64,000 nt of DNA from Pelagicoccus sp. SDUM812005 (GCF_031127875.1 NZ_JARXIA010000018.1:96970-160969), one strand, 5' to 3'; shown: positions 27,001 to 35,236, counted from the stretch's first letter. The notes: generated by a model not told the origin, from the sequence alone. Numbers and translations: made by a program.

Positions 27001-28307
27001 GCTTGCAGGTTTGCGAGGCGGAGAATTTCGAAATTTTGCTGCGCATGAAGCGAGCCCGAGGGCGGGCGGCTTTCGTTCCCTTGCCCGTGGAGAAGCTGCC
27101 GCTTTTTCTAGCGACTTGGCAAGGCTTGGCGAGAAAGGACGATCGGGCAGACGCCTTGAGGGAGTGCTTGGATCGCTTGCTCGGTTGGACGGCTCGCGTC
27201 GAAGATTGGGACGGCGCTTTGCTGAAGTCGCGCGTGGATGGATACAATCCGTCCCAGTTGGATGCGGTTTTGCTTGAGGATGGTTCGATTTGGTACGGCG
27301 CGGGCGAGGGGAAAGCAGGCTTCTGCTTGCCGGAAGATTGGGACTTGTTGAGCGCGGGTTTAGTCGAAGGCGAGCTGTCCGCGACGCAGGAGTCGGTGCT
27401 CGGCTTGCTGGAGTCGGGCGGCCGCTTTGGCTTTACCCAGCTGCTCGACCAGGTCGGTTGCGGGGCGGCAGAGCTGGAGGAGGCCTTGTGGGACTTGGTG
27501 TGGCGCGGCTTGCTTTCCAACGACGCCTTTGCCGCGGCGAGGAAGGGCGCGGCGGGGAAGTTTCAGCTTTGCGCTACGGGCGCGAGGCAGGAGCAGAGTC
27601 CACGGGCGATCCGTATGGGGCGGCGGTCGCGGGTGGCGAGGCCGGTCGCGTATCCGGGAAGCTGGTACCGACTGCCGGAGTCCGGTGGGGACTTGGATGC
27701 GGTCGAGAAGCTCGACTTTGAGAAGGAGCGGGCTCGAGTGGTCCTGGATCGCTACGGGGTGGTTTTTCGGGAGTTGTTGGCGAGGGAAGGCGAGGGCTTT
27801 CGTTGGAAGGACGTCTTTCGGGCTTTGCGTCTCTTGGAGCTTTCGGGGGAGATTGTCGGAGGGCGCTTTTTCGAAGGCATTGAGGGGCTTCAGTTCGTAT
27901 CCAAGGAAGCGTTACGTACGCTTAGGAAAGCGCTACCGGAGGAATCGATCTTCTGGCTGGCGGCTACGGATCCGGCGTCGCTTTGTGGTGCCGGTTTGGA
28001 GGCTTTTAAGGGGGCGTTGCCGAAGCGCGTTGCGGGGACCCGTTTGCTTTACCGCGGGAGCGAGCTCGTGTGCGAGGCTCAGCGAAGCGGGAAGGTCTTG
28101 CATTTCCACCTGGCAGCGAGCGATCCGGATTTGCCGGAAATCGTTGCGATCTTGGCGGAGTCCTTGGGCCTGGATGGATTGAGCCAGCTGAAGCTGGAGA
28201 CGATCAACGGCGAAGACGCTCGCAACAGTCCCTATTTGGAAAGCCTGGACGCGGTCTGGCGTCTGCACAGCGACCACAAGCAAGTGGTGGTCGAGGGCCT
28301 GCGGTAG
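24006..28307 (+). CDS. lhr: Large ATP-dependent helicase Lhr
   Basis: A 1433-aa superfamily-2 helicase implicated in DNA repair. The N-terminal half holds the helicase core: a Q-motif-like start (FHPLVGRWF), Walker A ATGSGKT at about 49-55, Walker B/DEVH (VIIDEVHSVVG) near 168, SAT (IALSATVRP), and motif VI-like QKVGRAGHQ. The Lhr winged-helix and beta-barrel region follows (HRHHILAEVIDAAPGGAPGQ). The long C-terminal extension (about 850-1433) is of the Lhr-CTD kind. Full-length Lhr is usually 1400-1600 aa. A terminator hairpin ends six bases before the ATG. The two downstream genes are also DNA-repair related. Confidence 0.95.
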   Translation: MPKPPLPELSRFHPLVGRWFSERLGKPTEIQAKAWELIAAGEHCLISAATGSGKTLASFLWAISQLAAGEWELGQTRVLYVSPLKALNNDIRRNLLGPLEELKERFEREGVAWPDIRVMTRSGDTEQSDRRKMLRHPPEILITTPESLNLLLTSKDGQRSLLGVQSVIIDEVHSVVGSKRGVYLMTAIERLAHLNGEFQRIALSATVRPMERVASYMGGYVDGKARSVTLAESAAKKTYEISVRFPAEAKEQAEDDDFWHPIVQDLKALVSENESTLIFVNSRKLCEKLAYKINREEPVPIAYSHHGSLSKEFRFAVEQRLKQGELKAIVATNSLEMGIDVGALDCVVMVQCPGQISSAVQKVGRAGHQVGATSKAVVFPSHSRDFLEAAVLSESIQERAIEAVRPVEAPLDVLAQVLVSILGAGPWDIDELYALVRRAYPYRNLSRELFDLVLNMQAGRYAGSRLRELKARVSLDRTANTATLRKGALMAFYFSGGVIPDRGYFHLRHSGTGGRIGELDEEFVWERTIGDVFTLGVQSWRIDQITHNDVLVSPAAGGEVAPPFWRAETFDRDFHFSNRIGTFLEWANERCGDSDFLGELQSRFKMDAVAAKALLDFLERQRLVTGKDLPHRHHILAEVIDAAPGGAPGQQLVLHTHWGGRVNRPFALALDAAWNETFGHRTEVYVNNDCVVVMLSDEISVEDVIGLVGPQNVDTWLRQRLEGSGFFGARFREAAGTSLLVTRSKAGQRLPLWLSRMRAKKLFESVQRYDDFPLLLEAWRTCLKDEFDMDSLREVLGELEQGDIAVSVTRGSKASPFASSVAWRQINEEYMYATDNPNATGESRLRDDLVRSVAFDAENRPQVDTALVREFEEKRQRLAEGYAPSDALELKEWLRDRIAIVSLEWERLQAGVEVEETVDVAEHGGWICLPEEEARMKRLFCEEPDSDLLCEFLSYYGPVSIERLQGWLGCGAVALKVALDALEDERRLISGFLREGEESLQVCEAENFEILLRMKRARGRAAFVPLPVEKLPLFLATWQGLARKDDRADALRECLDRLLGWTARVEDWDGALLKSRVDGYNPSQLDAVLLEDGSIWYGAGEGKAGFCLPEDWDLLSAGLVEGELSATQESVLGLLESGGRFGFTQLLDQVGCGAAELEEALWDLVWRGLLSNDAFAAARKGAAGKFQLCATGARQEQSPRAIRMGRRSRVARPVAYPGSWYRLPESGGDLDAVEKLDFEKERARVVLDRYGVVFRELLAREGEGFRWKDVFRALRLLELSGEIVGGRFFEGIEGLQFVSKEALRTLRKALPEESIFWLAATDPASLCGAGLEAFKGALPKRVAGTRLLYRGSELVCEAQRSGKVLHFHLAASDPDLPEIVAILAESLGLDGLSQLKLETINGEDARNSPYLESLDAVWRLHSDHKQVVVEGLR

Positions 28308-28455
28308 GCTTAGGGCGGAGAGGTTGTGGATGTCGCGGTCTCGGGCGCTTTGAACTGGTTCGGGGTTTGTGCTTAGGAAGGTGGGTCGAGCTTGATCGCG
28401 TGGTGGGGTGGGGCTGTGTTTGTCCGAGGCTTGGCGATAGAGTGGGAGGACGGAA

Positions 28456-29724
28456 ATGGACTTGGGAAAAAAGTTAGAGATATTGGCGGATGCTGCGAAG
28501 TACGATGCGTCGTGCGCCAGCAGCGGCGGTCAAAAGCGAAGTAGCCGAGGCAAGGGGAGTGGAGTGGGATCGACCACAGGCTCTGGAATTTGCCATAGCT
28601 ACGCTCCCGACGGGCGTTGCATTTCGTTGCTCAAGATCCTGTTCACGAACGCGTGCATTTTCGATTGCAGCTACTGCGTCAACCGTCGTTCGAGCGACAC
28701 GCCGCGAGCCAGTTTTACGGTGGAGGAAGTTGTTTCCCTGACGCTTGATTTCTACAAGCGAAACTACATCGAAGGCCTTTTCTTGAGTTCGGGGATCATA
28801 CGTGACGCTGACTTCACCATGGAGCGGCTAGTCCGTGTCGCTCGCACGCTGCGACAGGCGCATGGCTTCAGGGGTTACATTCATTTGAAGACGATTCCGG
28901 AAGCGTCTCCTGGGTTGATCGAAGAGGCGGGTTTGTGGGCGGATCGTTTGAGTGTGAATGTGGAACTGCCGACGCAACAAGGGCTGGAGAAGCTGGCGCC
29001 GGAGAAAAATTTGAGGCGTATTCAAGGAAGCATGGCGAACATTCGCGGCAAGCGTGAGGAGAGCGTAGATCGTAGGCGCTCGGCCAATACGGAGCGGCAA
29101 CGGAACGCAGTGGCGAAGGAGAGGAGCTTCGCGCCGGCAGGCCAGAGCACTCAGATGATCGTGGGTGCGGACGGAGCGAACGATCGAGCCATTCTTGCAC
29201 GAGCTGATTTGCTGTACAGTTCCTACAAGCTGCGGCGGGTGTATTATTCGGCGTATAGCCCGATTCCGCATGCGTCGGTTTTTCTGCCGGCGAAGCAGCC
29301 TCCGCTGGTGCGCGAGAATCGACTTTACCAAGCGGACTGGTTGCTGCGGTTTTACGGATTCGAATTGGACGAGATCGTGCCGACGTCCCTTGCCGACCTT
29401 GATCTTCAAATCGATCCGAAGGCTGCTTGGGCCTTGCGAAATCCGGAGTTCTTCCCTCTCGACGTGAACGCCGCGTCCCGGGAGGCGTTGTTGCGGGTAC
29501 CGGGTTTCGGGGTACGAACAGTAGATCGGATTTTGGAGGCGAGGCGGTTCGGAAAGCTTTCGGTGTTGGACCTGAGGCGGATGAGGGCGCCGGTGGGAAG
29601 AGCGTTGGATTTCGTCATGACGGTGGATCACCATCCGAGCATGAAGGCCTTGGATCCGTCGAGGCTTCGCTCCAAGTTGACTGGGCCCGCGGAGCAGATG
29701 GAGCTGGATTTGTTGCGCGGTTGA
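28456..29724 (+). CDS. Putative DNA modification/repair radical SAM protein
   Basis: A 422-aa radical SAM enzyme of the family regularly found beside a DUF4130/UdgX protein. The Fe-S cluster motif is CIFDCSYC (Cys67, Cys71, Cys74), preceded by CHSYAPDGRCISLLKILFTN. Later blocks include GLFLSSGI, FRGYIHLKTIPEASPGLIEE and a TQMIVGADGANDR segment. The C-terminus has a helix-hairpin-helix DNA-binding element (LLRVPGFGVRTVDRILEARR). A Shine-Dalgarno (GGGAGGA) precedes the ATG. The substrate is unknown; the HhH and the neighbouring uracil-DNA protein suggest DNA base chemistry. 33 bp separate it from the next gene. Confidence 0.88.
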   Translation: MDLGKKLEILADAAKYDASCASSGGQKRSSRGKGSGVGSTTGSGICHSYAPDGRCISLLKILFTNACIFDCSYCVNRRSSDTPRASFTVEEVVSLTLDFYKRNYIEGLFLSSGIIRDADFTMERLVRVARTLRQAHGFRGYIHLKTIPEASPGLIEEAGLWADRLSVNVELPTQQGLEKLAPEKNLRRIQGSMANIRGKREESVDRRRSANTERQRNAVAKERSFAPAGQSTQMIVGADGANDRAILARADLLYSSYKLRRVYYSAYSPIPHASVFLPAKQPPLVRENRLYQADWLLRFYGFELDEIVPTSLADLDLQIDPKAAWALRNPEFFPLDVNAASREALLRVPGFGVRTVDRILEARRFGKLSVLDLRRMRAPVGRALDFVMTVDHHPSMKALDPSRLRSKLTGPAEQMELDLLRG

Positions 29725-29757
29725 AGGTGTTGGCGCTTCGCTAAGAGGGGACTCAAG

Positions 29758-31260
29758 ATGTTGAGAGAGGTTTCGGTTTCATGTTTCGAAGAGTGGCGGC
29801 CGATCGCAAGAGGGCTGATCCAAGAGGGGATAGACCCTGCTTCGGTGATCTGGAACGGAGAGAATGCGGGAAGCCTGGAGCTGGGCTTGGTGGTCGAGCG
29901 GCGAGCCGTAAGTCTGAGCACCGTTTCGGTGCCGAAGGCGTTCTTGCTGCGAGCGGAATGGGTTGCCTGTCATGCTGCGGCTGATACGTGGAGCCTCTTG
30001 TATCGGCTGCTCTGGAGGTTGGCGGTCGGCAAGGAGGCGGGGCTCCTGTCCCGAGCGAACGATGTGGATGTGAGCGAGTTTCTCCTGAGGGAGAAGGCGG
30101 TGCGACGCGAACGTCATAAGATGACTGCGTTTGTGCGGTTTCGGAAGGTCGGGAATCCGGAGACAGAAGACACCGACAAAGAGGAAGGGAGCGTCGCTCG
30201 GGAAAGTTATGTAGCTTGGTACGAGCCGGTGCACGATGTGGTGCGCTTGGCAGCTGGCTTTTTCCGAGATCGCTTCGCGACAATGAATTGGTCGATCTTG
30301 ACTCCTCGCACCTGCGTACATTGGGACGGGCGCTCGTTGCGGTTTACGGAAGGGGTCTCTCGCGAGGCATTTCCAGGTGAGGACGAACTAGAGGTGTATT
30401 GGAAAAAGTACTACGCCAGCACTTTCAATCCGGCCCGCTTGAACATGGCAATGATGGAGCGGGAGATGCCGCGTCGATATTGGAAGAACCTTCCCGAGGC
30501 GGAGTTGATTTCTGAACTTGCGAACGGGAGTTACGGCCGGTCCAAGGGAATGGTTGAGCATACGGAAGACAGTCCGTCGCGCCGTCTTCGCAAACCTAAG
30601 GGCGCTCCGGATGGGGCGGAGCGTGCCACTTGTCGCTCGCCGGAGGAGGTTCGTATGCGGGCCGACGGTTTGCAGATCGATGCGCTGAGGTCGCTAGCCG
30701 AGCGTTGCCAAGCCTGCCATCTGTGCGAGCGGGCGACGCAAACCGTATTTGGCGAGGGCCCAAGCGGGGCCCGTGTGGTTTTCGTGGGCGAGCAGCCGGG
30801 AGACCGGGAGGATTTGGAGGGCCGCCCTTTCGTGGGACCAGCGGGGCAACTCCTGGATTCGGTTTTTTCGGAGGTTGGTTTGCAGCGGAGCCGCGTTTAC
30901 CTGACGAATGCGGTAAAGCACTTTAAATGGATCGGAGCGAAGCAGCGGCGCCTCCATCAGAATCCCTCGGCGGGGGAGATCGAGGCTTGCCGCCCTTGGT
31001 TGCTTGCCGAGCTCGACAGGATTTCTCCGGCGCTTGTGGTGTGCCTGGGCGCTACCGCGGGTAGGGCGGTGTTGGGGCGTCCGGTGTCAGTCATGTCGGA
31101 TCGCGGTTTGATCGACGATCCGGGGCGGCCGTTCCAAATTGTTTTAACGTATCACCCGTCGTACCTGCTGCGGTTGGGAACTAGGGCGGAGCGTGAAGCT
31201 GCGGAAGCGAATTTCGTCGAGGATCTAGCATTGGTGCGGCAGATTGAGAGTCATGGTTAG
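29758..31260 (+). CDS. DUF4130-UdgX fusion, uracil-DNA binding protein
   Basis: A 500-aa two-part protein. Residues 1-265 form the DUF4130 domain typically partnered with the radical SAM protein just upstream (WKKYYASTFNPARLNMAMM near its end). A linker rich in charged residues follows. Residues about 295-500 are a UdgX-type uracil-DNA glycosylase domain: the Fe-S cysteine pair in CQACHLCERATQTVFGEGPS, the catalytic-loop motif GEQPGDREDLEGRPFVGPAG, and the UdgX signature KQRRLHQNPS, in which His400 corresponds to the histidine that bonds covalently to abasic deoxyribose. It should bind uracil-DNA tightly rather than turn over. Confidence 0.9.
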   Translation: MLREVSVSCFEEWRPIARGLIQEGIDPASVIWNGENAGSLELGLVVERRAVSLSTVSVPKAFLLRAEWVACHAAADTWSLLYRLLWRLAVGKEAGLLSRANDVDVSEFLLREKAVRRERHKMTAFVRFRKVGNPETEDTDKEEGSVARESYVAWYEPVHDVVRLAAGFFRDRFATMNWSILTPRTCVHWDGRSLRFTEGVSREAFPGEDELEVYWKKYYASTFNPARLNMAMMEREMPRRYWKNLPEAELISELANGSYGRSKGMVEHTEDSPSRRLRKPKGAPDGAERATCRSPEEVRMRADGLQIDALRSLAERCQACHLCERATQTVFGEGPSGARVVFVGEQPGDREDLEGRPFVGPAGQLLDSVFSEVGLQRSRVYLTNAVKHFKWIGAKQRRLHQNPSAGEIEACRPWLLAELDRISPALVVCLGATAGRAVLGRPVSVMSDRGLIDDPGRPFQIVLTYHPSYLLRLGTRAEREAAEANFVEDLALVRQIESHG

Positions 31261-31404
31261 CATCGCTTCAGTTTATTGTGTTTGCAGCTGTCGCTTTAGT
31301 GGGGAGCTCGGGCCAAGGGGCGCGGTTCGTGCAGTGTGAATCCGATGATCGGCAGGGAGACAGGCAGAAAGGCTGGAGCGACTCTTTCCGCGAATGAGGA
31401 AGGG

Positions 31405-32799
31405 ATGGTTGCTGTGGCGGGCGGCTCGGGTTTCGTGGGGTCCCATTTCGTGAGCGAGTATCGGGGGCGACGAAGCTTTCGGATTCTGTCGCGGACTGAG
31501 AAGGCTTCGCGGTCGCTGGGAGGCAATCGGTTGACCTACGCGGAATGTGACCTTTTTCGTCTAGAAGAGATACGTTCAGCGCTGCGCGGATGTACTTCGG
31601 CCATCTATCTGGTCCACTCGATGGCTCCGTCCAGCCGGTTGATGCAGGCCCGTTTCGAGGATGCCGATTTGCTTCTAGCGGACAACTTCGCGCGGGCAGC
31701 TGAAAAGGAAGGGGTGGAGCATGTGGTATATCTGTCGGGTATTCAGCCGGAGGGATCGGAAGCAGTCTCGTTGCACCTAGCGAGCCGGAAGGAGGTGGAA
31801 TCCGTATTGAGAAAGAGGATACCGAGTGTGACGGTGCTGCGCGCAGGAGTGATTTTTGGTCCCGGCGGATCGTCGTTCACCTTGATTGCGAATCTGGTGC
31901 GCCGATTGCCGGTAATGATTTATCCCAAATGGGTAAGGTCTTGGACGCATTCTACCGACGTGTCCGACATATCTTGGGCCCTGGAGCAGTGCTTGGAGGA
32001 CGAGACGCTCGCCGGCGGAACCTATGACATCGGCGGCCACGAGGCGCAGCCGTACGGCGATCTGATTCGACGAATTGGCGACTACACTGGGAGGAAGCCC
32101 AAGGCGTTTCGGGTTCCGTTCAACGCGTTTGTCCTCTCGAAGTGGTGGGTGTCTCTTTTTGGCGGTATGCCGTTGCAGTTGGTGGAGCCGCTGCAGGACA
32201 GCTTGCGGCACGACCTGCACGTGAGGGACAATCCGTTGCAGCTTCGATTGCGTGAGCGCGGTTCGCGTTCGTTGCGGGATTCGACGCTTGCTAGCGTCGA
32301 CGAAGACGGAGCTCCGAAGCGTCTGCCGTCCCGTTTGAAGGCGGACGAGCGTCAGCGTAAGGTGCGCGAGGAAAGCTTGGTTCGTTCTATCCAGCGGATG
32401 CCGTTTCCGAACGGGTGGACCAGTCAGGATCTTGCCGCCGAGTATGCTCGTTGGCTTGATGGCTTGTTTGGTCCGCTGATTAAGTCGAATGTCGACGATG
32501 AGGGAGTTGTGCGCGTGGGACTGGCGGGGATGCGAAGTCCCTTGTTGGTGTTGAAGCCGCAAGATTTCGAGGATAGCGAGAGAGCGGTGTATACGATCGA
32601 GAGCGGATTGCTGGTGCGTTCCGATCGGCCGGCTGGGTATTTTGACTTCCGCATCGTTTCGGAAGGCAAGGAGCTTATCACTTGCTTGAGCGGTTATGCG
32701 CCGGCTTTGCCGTGGTGGCTATACGTGATCGCCCAGGCGCGTATTCACAAACTGGTGATGTGGCTCTTCGGCCGTCGCTTGGCGCGTATTTCGAAATAG
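31405..32799 (+). CDS. Atypical SDR (NDUFA9-like) oxidoreductase with DUF2867-like C-terminus
   Basis: A 464-aa protein from the ATG at 31405, which has a Shine-Dalgarno (GAGG, 5-base spacing) and sits at the start of the Rossmann fold. The frame also extends upstream to a GTG at 31336. The N-terminal part (about 1-300) is an NAD(P)-binding atypical SDR: VAVAGGSGFVGSHF, AIYLVHSMAPS, HVVYLSGIQPEG and VLRAGVIFGPGGSS. From about 315 a second domain (IQRMPFPNGWTSQDLAAEYA to the end) resembles DUF2867 and includes a hydrophobic patch near LPWWLYVIAQARIHKLVMW. Substrate and pathway are unknown. It follows the UdgX fusion by 144 bp and may be independent of it. Confidence 0.8.
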   Translation: MVAVAGGSGFVGSHFVSEYRGRRSFRILSRTEKASRSLGGNRLTYAECDLFRLEEIRSALRGCTSAIYLVHSMAPSSRLMQARFEDADLLLADNFARAAEKEGVEHVVYLSGIQPEGSEAVSLHLASRKEVESVLRKRIPSVTVLRAGVIFGPGGSSFTLIANLVRRLPVMIYPKWVRSWTHSTDVSDISWALEQCLEDETLAGGTYDIGGHEAQPYGDLIRRIGDYTGRKPKAFRVPFNAFVLSKWWVSLFGGMPLQLVEPLQDSLRHDLHVRDNPLQLRLRERGSRSLRDSTLASVDEDGAPKRLPSRLKADERQRKVREESLVRSIQRMPFPNGWTSQDLAAEYARWLDGLFGPLIKSNVDDEGVVRVGLAGMRSPLLVLKPQDFEDSERAVYTIESGLLVRSDRPAGYFDFRIVSEGKELITCLSGYAPALPWWLYVIAQARIHKLVMWLFGRRLARISK

Positions 32800-32859
32800 G
32801 ATTGCAGAGCCGAATTCGGGTACGCTGGCGGGAGAGCCGAGCGATTCCGAGGTTGCAGC

Positions 32860-33090
32860 TTAGTAGCGGCAGTAGCGGTAACGGTCGCGGGCGGGCGGCG
32901 TGTAGGTGGCGGCGCTGAGGATGGACCAGAGGTGCACGATCCAGCCGAGTAGGATGAACCAGAGCAGCCAGGCGAAGACGAAGTGGCAGAGGGCGGCGAG
33001 GACGCGGCCTTGCAGGAGCTGGCCGAGTCCGGGGATGAAGAAGCTGCAGAGGGCGGCGATGACGTTTCCGGCGGTTCCTTGTCCGTTCAT
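32860..33090 (-). CDS. Small two-helix membrane protein
   Basis: A 76-aa protein with two hydrophobic segments (VIAALCSFFIPGLGQLLQGR and AALCHFVFAWLLWFILLGWI) and a Tyr/Arg-rich tail ending RDRYRYCRY. The F-I-P-G-L-G-Q-L-x-Q-G-R block is common in small TM2-like proteins. Its ATG overlaps the stop of the upstream alpha/beta-hydrolase-like gene (ATGA), showing translational coupling. It is the last gene of the extended psp cluster. Function unknown. Confidence 0.8.
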   Translation of the reverse strand: MNGQGTAGNVIAALCSFFIPGLGQLLQGRVLAALCHFVFAWLLWFILLGWIVHLWSILSAATYTPPARDRYRYCRY

Positions 33091-33548
33091 GATTTGGTGA
33101 AGGGGGTTGAGTTGACGATGTCGGCGAGAATTTGCAGGTCGTCGCTGTTTTGAGGCAGGACGAAGTGGTGGCTGCGGCTGGGGAAGGAGAGGGCGTAGCG
33201 CAGGGCTAGGGTGTCGCCTTTGGCGGAGCCGGCGATGTGGCGGTCGTCGATCTGGAGCGCTTGCAGGGTTTGGCGCAGCTGGCGGATGCCTTGGTGGTCG
33301 TGGAGAAGGTGGGAGATGTCGACGAGCGTGACCTCGAAGCGGGTGGCGAGCTTGCTGGCGGCCTTGGCCCAGTCGAGGTCCTCGCGGGAGGAGTCGTGCA
33401 GCAGGAGGATGCTGGGGCCGTGTCCAATGGTTGAATACGGTACCTCGGGGGCGGTCGTGGCTTGGATGCCGTGAGTCTGGAGGAGGGTGAAAAGACTCAG
33501 GCCGGCGGCGGCGAGGAGCAGGAGCGCTCGAGTGGCGAGTGATTTCAT
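33087..33548 (-). CDS. Short alpha/beta-hydrolase-like protein lacking the nucleophile
   Basis: A 153-aa exported or membrane-anchored protein (MKSLATRALLLLAAAGLSLF) from the ATG at 33548. The region GHGPSILLLHDSSREDLDWA and FEVTLVDISHLLHDHQGIRQ matches the first strands of an alpha/beta-hydrolase. The nucleophile elbow reads HIAGSAKGDTLALRYALSFP, with Ala where the catalytic Ser normally lies (G-S-A-K-G). The acid and histidine regions of a full-length 270-aa enzyme are missing. It may therefore be a binding domain rather than an enzyme. It is coupled by an ATGA overlap to the following small membrane protein and lies 148 bp after pspC. Confidence 0.7.
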   Translation of the reverse strand: MKSLATRALLLLAAAGLSLFTLLQTHGIQATTAPEVPYSTIGHGPSILLLHDSSREDLDWAKAASKLATRFEVTLVDISHLLHDHQGIRQLRQTLQALQIDDRHIAGSAKGDTLALRYALSFPSRSHHFVLPQNSDDLQILADIVNSTPFTKS

Positions 33549-33696
33549 GGTGGCGAAGGGTGGAGGGTGTTTTTTGGGCAAAGCAGTAGCTGTGGCGCCT
33601 GCATCGAGGCGGGTATTGGCTGTTGGTTTTATGATGGGGGCAGGGCGGCGGGCCCGGCGGTTCCGCCCTACCTGAGGGGCGGCGTGCTAGCTGGGC

Positions 33697-34077
33697 TTAC
33701 TGGCCGGAGTTGAAGCGGCGTTCCCAGTCGTAGGACTTGTTGGTCACGTAGTTCTCCATGCGGCGGATGCGGGACTCGATGGAGTCGAAGCGGTTCTTGA
33801 GCCGGCGGAGGCTGAGGGTGCGGGCGGAGACGTTGGTCTCGAAGTAGTCTTCCTCGTAGTAGTCTTCCGTGGCCGGGCGCTCTTGGCGCAGGGGCTCTTC
33901 CTTGATGATGAAGGCGGCGATGGCGTAGAAGATAGGGAAGGGGAAGATGCCGGAGAAGAGGGAGATGGCGACGAGGCCAAGGCGTATCCAAACGACGGAT
34001 AGGTCGAAGTGGTCGGCGAGGCCTTGGCAGATGCCGAAGACGACGCGGTTGCGGGAGCGGTAAAGTGTTTTTCGCAT
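33697..34077 (-). CDS. pspC: PspC domain protein
   Basis: A 126-aa inner-membrane protein. The first 65 residues are a PspC domain: RSRNRVVFGICQGLADHFDL, then VWIRLGLVAISLFSGIFPFP and FYAIAAFIIKEEP. The C-terminal half is cytosolic and charged with a coiled-coil stretch (LSLRRLKNRFDSIESRIRRM) that could contact PspB or PspA. In enterobacteria PspB and PspC sense inner-membrane stress and draw PspA away from PspF. The order pspA-pspB-pspC with divergent pspF supports the same role here. Confidence 0.92.
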   Translation of the reverse strand: MRKTLYRSRNRVVFGICQGLADHFDLSVVWIRLGLVAISLFSGIFPFPIFYAIAAFIIKEEPLRQERPATEDYYEEDYFETNVSARTLSLRRLKNRFDSIESRIRRMENYVTNKSYDWERRFNSGQ

Positions 34078-34112
34078 GGTGGAGCGGATTCCTTGTATTG
34101 GCGTAGGGACTA

Positions 34113-34331
34113 CTACTTTTTGTTGATGATGATGGTCTCGAGGGCCTCGATTCGTTTCTCCATCTTGCTGAGCGACTGGTGCAGCTCTTGCATGATGCGG
34201 GTTTCCTCATCGCTCAGGGAGCTGCCTCGAGCCTTCTCGTGCTCTCGCTTGTTTTTGGTGAGCGAGATGATGGTGCCGCAGATGATGGCGACGATAGGGA
34301 TGAGGAATATGAGTACTTCGGGTCTCATCAT
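34113..34331 (-). CDS. pspB: PspB-like membrane protein
   Basis: A 72-aa protein with one N-terminal membrane helix (VLIFLIPIVAIICGTIISL), a basic patch (TKNKREHEKAR) and a C-terminal amphipathic helix (SDEETRIMQELHQSLSKMEK, RIEALETI). Size, topology and the terminal R-I-x-A-L-E-x-I segment match PspB. It lies 50 bp after pspA and 35 bp before pspC. Start could be either of two consecutive ATGs (34331 or 34328). Confidence 0.85.
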   Translation of the reverse strand: MMRPEVLIFLIPIVAIICGTIISLTKNKREHEKARGSSLSDEETRIMQELHQSLSKMEKRIEALETIIINKK

Positions 34332-34381
34332 GAGGGTAAGGGCTGGGAGATTGAGATGGGTGAGGCTAGGTTCGCGGGCTG

Positions 34382-35053
34382 CTACTGAGCTTTCTTATTC
34401 TCGATCTCGGCCTTGAGGGCGGCAAGTTCGTTTTCGAGGGACTCGTCGCCTTCGAGCTTGGCAAATTCGTCCTCGAGGGCGGGGCGGGACTTGGCGTTGA
34501 CCAGCTGGGCGTCGGCCTCCATGCGCTCGATGCGGTTTTCGAAGGCGTCGAAGCGGGCGAAGGCGTCGATGTTGTCGTTCTTGCGGAGGACGCTCTGGGC
34601 CTTGTAGCGCTTCTGGGCTTGGGTGTGGCGCTGCAAGAGCATCTGGTGCTTCTTGCGGGCGTTGGTGAGCTTCTCCTCGAGTTGGGAGATGTCGCCTTGG
34701 TAGTTGGAGACGATGCCTTCGAGCTGGTTGATTTCCGTGGAGAGGCGCTCGTGCTCGTCGGCGAAGACGCGCTTCTCCGCGAGGGCTTCGCGGGCCAGGT
34801 CTTCGCGGCCCTTGCTGATGGCGAGGCGAGCCTTGTTTTCCCAGTCGTCGACGCGGAACTGCACGTCGTCGAGAGCGCGAGCGACCTTGGCTTTGGTAGC
34901 CATGGCGGAGGCGCAGGAAGCTTTGATTTCGACCAGGGTGTCTTCCATTTCCTGGATCATCAGCTTGATCATCTTTTCGGGGTCTTCCGCCTTATCGAGC
35001 ATTGAGTTGATGTTGGCGGAGACGATGTCTTTGAAGCGTGTGAATATTCCCAT
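34382..35053 (-). CDS. pspA: Phage shock protein A (PspA/IM30, ESCRT-III-like)
   Basis: A 223-aa protein, the size of E. coli PspA. The N-terminal amphipathic helix MGIFTRFKDIVSANINSML binds membranes. The DKAEDPEKMIKLMIQEMEDT block follows, then long coiled coils (ARLAISKGREDLAREALAEK, QLEEKLTNARKKHQMLLQRH). It should protect the inner membrane and inhibit the divergent activator PspF. It is the first gene of the psp operon and 183 bp separate it from the pspF ATG. No Shine-Dalgarno is evident. Confidence 0.96.
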   Translation of the reverse strand: MGIFTRFKDIVSANINSMLDKAEDPEKMIKLMIQEMEDTLVEIKASCASAMATKAKVARALDDVQFRVDDWENKARLAISKGREDLAREALAEKRVFADEHERLSTEINQLEGIVSNYQGDISQLEEKLTNARKKHQMLLQRHTQAQKRYKAQSVLRKNDNIDAFARFDAFENRIERMEADAQLVNAKSRPALEDEFAKLEGDESLENELAALKAEIENKKAQ

Positions 35054-35205
35054 GTTGTTTTCGTGGTTAAATTTAAGGTGTATGCTTCCTTTATCACGAG
35101 TCGCGCCAAGTGGTTGCTGGAAATGTTTAAGTCATTGGATGCCAGTTGAATAAAAAATAAGCACTTCTCTCGGGACGGGTGGTTACAAGTATGTTGTTGT
35201 TTTGG

Positions 35206-35221
35206 TGGCCAAGAATTGGCA
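35206..35221 (+). promoter_or_regulatory. Candidate sigma-54 (-24/-12) element before pspF
   Basis: TGGCCAAGAATTGGCA has GG and GC separated by ten bases, the spacing essential for sigma-54 promoters, but the intervening bases match the consensus poorly. Initiation would fall near 35232, a few bases before the preferred pspF ATG (35237). The region also holds TTGG/CCAA inverted repeats (TTGGC-A7-GCCAA at 35216-35232) that might be activator sites instead. Confidence 0.3.
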
Positions 35222-35236
35222 AAAAAAGCCAACAAT

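Noticed and set aside
28352..28361. GAACTGGTTC as a LexA box before the radical SAM gene
   Set aside because: Its spacing and arm order (GAAC-N2-GTTC) do not fit the Verrucomicrobia-type TGTTC-N4-GAACA or the Gram-positive GAAC-N4-GTTC box.
35216..35236. TTG start for pspF
   Set aside because: The seven extra codons overlap the candidate -12 element and the ATG at 35237 is a better start.
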